From Clostridiales bacterium (lineage in GTDB: Bacteria > Bacillota_A > Clostridia > Oscillospirales > Acutalibacteraceae), in assembly GCA_009774735.1 (NCBI GenBank), contig VSOH01000083.1:1-6767 (forward strand): a DNA stretch of 6,767 bases, written 5' to 3'. Positions 4,997 through 6,767 of this stretch are shown here, piece after piece (the stretch's first letter is position 1; each line of letters starts with the position of its first letter). The position numbers and the translations under genes are program-made. Under the pieces are notes generated by a model, which made no database searches, was not told the origin of the DNA, and saw nothing but the letters and a program-made list of their open reading frames with translations.

Positions 4997-6767
4997 ATGA
5001 AAAAGATTATTTCAATTTGTTTGTGTCTTGTTTTAGTCTGCTCTGTTTTTATTGGCTGTGCTAAGCAGGAAACCTATCAGAGCGATATTGTTCTGATTAC
5101 AAATGGCGGTACGATTAAGGATGATGGCTATAACCAGAGTGCATGGGAGGGTATTTCTGCCTACGCTGATGATAATGGTATGAGCTGCCGCTACTATCAG
5201 CCTGCACTTGCAGACGGAAAGCTTACTACGGAAATTGTTAATAAATATGTTGACCTTGCAGCAAAAAACGGTGCAAAATTTGTTGTTCTTCCCGGTAATG
5301 AATTTGCTGTAATTACATATGAAATTGCAAGTACATATCCTGATGTTAATTTTATTCTTGTTGATGCTATACCTCATTCGGCTGATACCAATACAGACAG
5401 CTTTATGAAAAATGTTATGAGCATTAGCTTTGATTCTTCACAAGGCGGTTTCCTTGCCGGATATCTTGCTGTTATCAACGGCAATACCGAGCTTGGTTAT
5501 CTTGGTGAATATAAAAGCAGAAATTCTGCAAGCTATGGTGCAGGCTTTGTTCAGGGCGCTGCATATGCTGCAGATTCTTTGGGTATTCCTGTAACGGTTG
5601 ATTGGGCTGATTACGATTCACCGTTTGTTGATTATAATTATAATTTCTCTGTGAAGGCTTGTTATCAGAAGATTGAAGATGTTGAGGAAAAAACATTTAC
5701 TGTTAAAGTTGTTGACGGTATTGGCTCAGGTACATATACAGAGGGCAGCAATGTAACTATCACTGCCAATACTGCTCCTGAGGGAAAAACCTTTGACCAT
5801 TGGGAGGTTAAGAGTGATACTGATGGTGTTAAGGATAAGAAGGTTAATATTTCCTCTAAAACAAAATCATCAATGAACCTGCTTGTTGAAAAGTGTGACT
5901 GTACAATTACTGCAATTTATAAGGACATTGAAAATGATTATAAAACAGTAACCGTTATGGATGCAGAAAATAAAAATGCAATTGCAGAGTATTCTGTTGA
6001 GCTTGAAAACGGTATTTCGGTAAAGGCTCCTGCAGCACCTGAAAATCTTGTGTTTGATCATTGGGAAACAACTGCAGATTTAGGTGAAACAGATCTTACA
6101 TCTAAAGAAATCCGGGTTGATGTTAAGGACAGTGATATTGTTCTTACACCTATTTATAAGGCTCCCGATTCGCCAAGCTTTAACGTAACCGTTCAGACAG
6201 GCGAAGGCGGTGATGGCGAGTCAACAGGCTCAGGCTCATATGTTGCCGGTGACGTTGTTGAGATTGCTGCGGCAATTCCTCAGGAAGGCTATATGTTCTC
6301 ACATTGGGAAAATGTCGATTCCTATGGTGACGGTACAGGAATTTCAATGGCGAATGAGTATTACTGGAATACTACATTTGAAATGGTCGACCGTTATGCG
6401 GCAGTTTGTGAAACAATGTTTAATAAGGGTATTAATACTATCTTTGACGGCGGCTGTTCAATTGCTTCGGCTTACACTGCAAAATGGAACTTTGATTTCG
6501 AGGAAAATGTAATCAGTGCCGGTGCAAAAAATAAGGATGCTTATTCAACTATCATTAATAATTATGGTGAGGCAGTAAAGGATGCACTTGCTGATTATAA
6601 AGGCGGTACTGTTGTTGCTGCAAACTGTTCAACAGACGGACTTTATGCAACCTATGTTTCACCTGAGGAAAATGACGATATTCAGGCTAAGTATGATGCG
6701 GTTTATAAAGCTCTTGCAGATGGACTTTTTCTGCGTTTTCCTGTTCTGTTTTTTTCTTGTTTTCCTT
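4997..6767 (+). CDS. BMP-family substrate-binding lipoprotein with inserted repeats, 3'-partial
   Basis: The frame is open for 590 codons with no stop before the window end. Residues 1-21 are a lipoprotein signal: K2-K3, a hydrophobic core, and lipobox F-I-G-C with C21 as the lipidated Cys. Residues 30 to about 215 match the N-lobe of the BMP/PnrA (Med) family, the surface-anchored binding proteins of ABC importers that often take purine nucleosides: N-G-G-T-I-K-D-D-G-Y-N-Q-S-A-W-E-G (36-52), F-L-A-G-Y-L-A (152-158), and G-A-G-F-V-Q-G-A (181-188). Residues about 233-455 are three InlB/Flg_new-like repeats that interrupt the BMP fold. The C-lobe resumes near W457-N-T-T-F-E (457-462) with G-I-N-T-I-F-D-G-G (478-486) and continues to A-D-G (574-576). 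The final 14 residues are hydrophobic and do not fit. The first Asp of the usual T-D-x-G motif is N36 here, so the ligand may differ. The gene is divergent from the nucleoside salvage operon; permease and ATPase genes are not in the window. Confidence 0.88.
   Translation, partial: MKKIISICLCLVLVCSVFIGCAKQETYQSDIVLITNGGTIKDDGYNQSAWEGISAYADDNGMSCRYYQPALADGKLTTEIVNKYVDLAAKNGAKFVVLPGNEFAVITYEIASTYPDVNFILVDAIPHSADTNTDSFMKNVMSISFDSSQGGFLAGYLAVINGNTELGYLGEYKSRNSASYGAGFVQGAAYAADSLGIPVTVDWADYDSPFVDYNYNFSVKACYQKIEDVEEKTFTVKVVDGIGSGTYTEGSNVTITANTAPEGKTFDHWEVKSDTDGVKDKKVNISSKTKSSMNLLVEKCDCTITAIYKDIENDYKTVTVMDAENKNAIAEYSVELENGISVKAPAAPENLVFDHWETTADLGETDLTSKEIRVDVKDSDIVLTPIYKAPDSPSFNVTVQTGEGGDGESTGSGSYVAGDVVEIAAAIPQEGYMFSHWENVDSYGDGTGISMANEYYWNTTFEMVDRYAAVCETMFNKGINTIFDGGCSIASAYTAKWNFDFEENVISAGAKNKDAYSTIINNYGEAVKDALADYKGGTVVAANCSTDGLYATYVSPEENDDIQAKYDAVYKALADGLFLRFPVLFFSCFP
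5693..6361 (+). other. Three divergent InlB B-type (Flg_new-like) repeats inside the BMP protein
   Basis: The insert covers residues about 233-455. Repeat 1 (233-309) opens with F-T-V-K-V and has G-S-G-T-Y-T-E-G-S-N-V-T-I-T-A (243-257), F-D-H-W-E (266-270) and I-T-A-I-Y-K (304-309). Repeat 2 (316-388) has K-T-V-T-V, F-D-H-W-E (353-357) and L-T-P-I-Y-K (383-388). Repeat 3 (about 395-455) has F-N-V-T-V, G-S-G-S-Y-V-A-G-D-V-V-E-I-A-A and F-S-H-W-E (434-438), but has no closing I-Y-K. The F-x-H-W-E motifs are 87 and 81 residues apart. Such repeats are small beta-rich modules common in Gram-positive surface proteins. The DNA copies have diverged, so this is an old duplication, not a recent one. 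Confidence 0.75.
6725..6767. other. Anomalous A-free, pyrimidine-rich segment at the window end
   Basis: These 43 bases contain no A and only five G on the plus strand, unlike the balanced coding DNA just before. They give the lipoprotein the tail L-F-L-R-F-P-V-L-F-F-S-C-F-P after A-D-G (574-576), where family members carry a polar C-terminus. The alternative plus-strand frame beginning at the preceding GAC is equally hydrophobic, so a single frameshift does not restore a sensible end. Read on the minus strand, the same bases encode a Lys/Glu-rich polar stretch. Confidence 0.6.

Noticed and set aside
5033..6061. Minus-strand open frames opposite the BMP gene (5033-5377, 5475-5696, 5870-6061) and a plus-strand frame at 6210-6512
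   Set aside because: All lie within the continuous lipoprotein frame. Their products are Cys/Asn-rich or low-complexity and lack recognisable motifs.
1..6767. CRISPR array, insertion sequence, tRNA, rRNA or phage genes
   Set aside because: No regularly spaced repeats, terminal inverted repeats, transposase motifs or cloverleaf-like structures were seen. The only repeats are the diverged protein-level modules in the BMP gene.

Overview
The window is AT-rich DNA with strong GGAGG-type ribosome binding sites, tight operon overlaps, simple stem-plus-T-run terminators and a lipoprotein signal sequence. This suggests a low-GC Gram-positive bacterium, probably a gut-type member of the Clostridia (Oscillospiraceae/Ruminococcaceae-like). 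The taxonomic call is an inference from style and gene content, not from a marker gene.

Layout: (1) Positions 1-98 hold two tandem intrinsic terminators that close a gene lying before the window. (2) Positions 99-1782 hold a promoter region and a single-gene unit encoding a GPH-family (MelB-like) MFS sugar:cation symporter. (3) Positions 1788-1821 hold an 11-bp hairpin terminator shared by two convergent units. (4) Positions 1829-4876, minus strand, hold a compact three-gene operon transcribed in the order trimeric purine nucleoside phosphorylase (PNP), mtnA (5-methylthioribose-1-phosphate isomerase), amidohydrolase of the MTA/SAH deaminase (MtaD) type, with 8-nt and 4-nt overlaps. (5) Positions 4877-4996 are a 120-bp divergent promoter region. 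(6) Positions 4997-6767, plus strand, hold a BMP-family substrate-binding lipoprotein that runs off the window end. It has three InlB/Flg_new-like repeats inserted between the two lobes of its binding fold.

The three minus-strand genes fit one pathway: deaminase-first salvage of 5'-methylthioadenosine (MTA) and possibly 5'-deoxyadenosine. The deaminase would turn MTA into 5'-methylthioinosine (MTI). The PNP would phosphorolyse MTI to hypoxanthine and methylthioribose-1-phosphate, and MtnA would isomerise that to methylthioribulose-1-phosphate. The PNP active site agrees: it has the Asn typical of 6-oxopurine recognition, and a Ser replaces the His that normally contacts the nucleoside 5'-OH. 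The divergent BMP lipoprotein belongs to a family with purine-nucleoside binders, so uptake and salvage of (modified) nucleosides may be linked here. No enzyme acting on methylthioribulose-1-phosphate is present in the window.

The last 43 bases (6725-6767) contain no A on the plus strand and turn the lipoprotein C-terminus into an implausible hydrophobic tail. They look like a junction or assembly problem rather than the true end of the gene.
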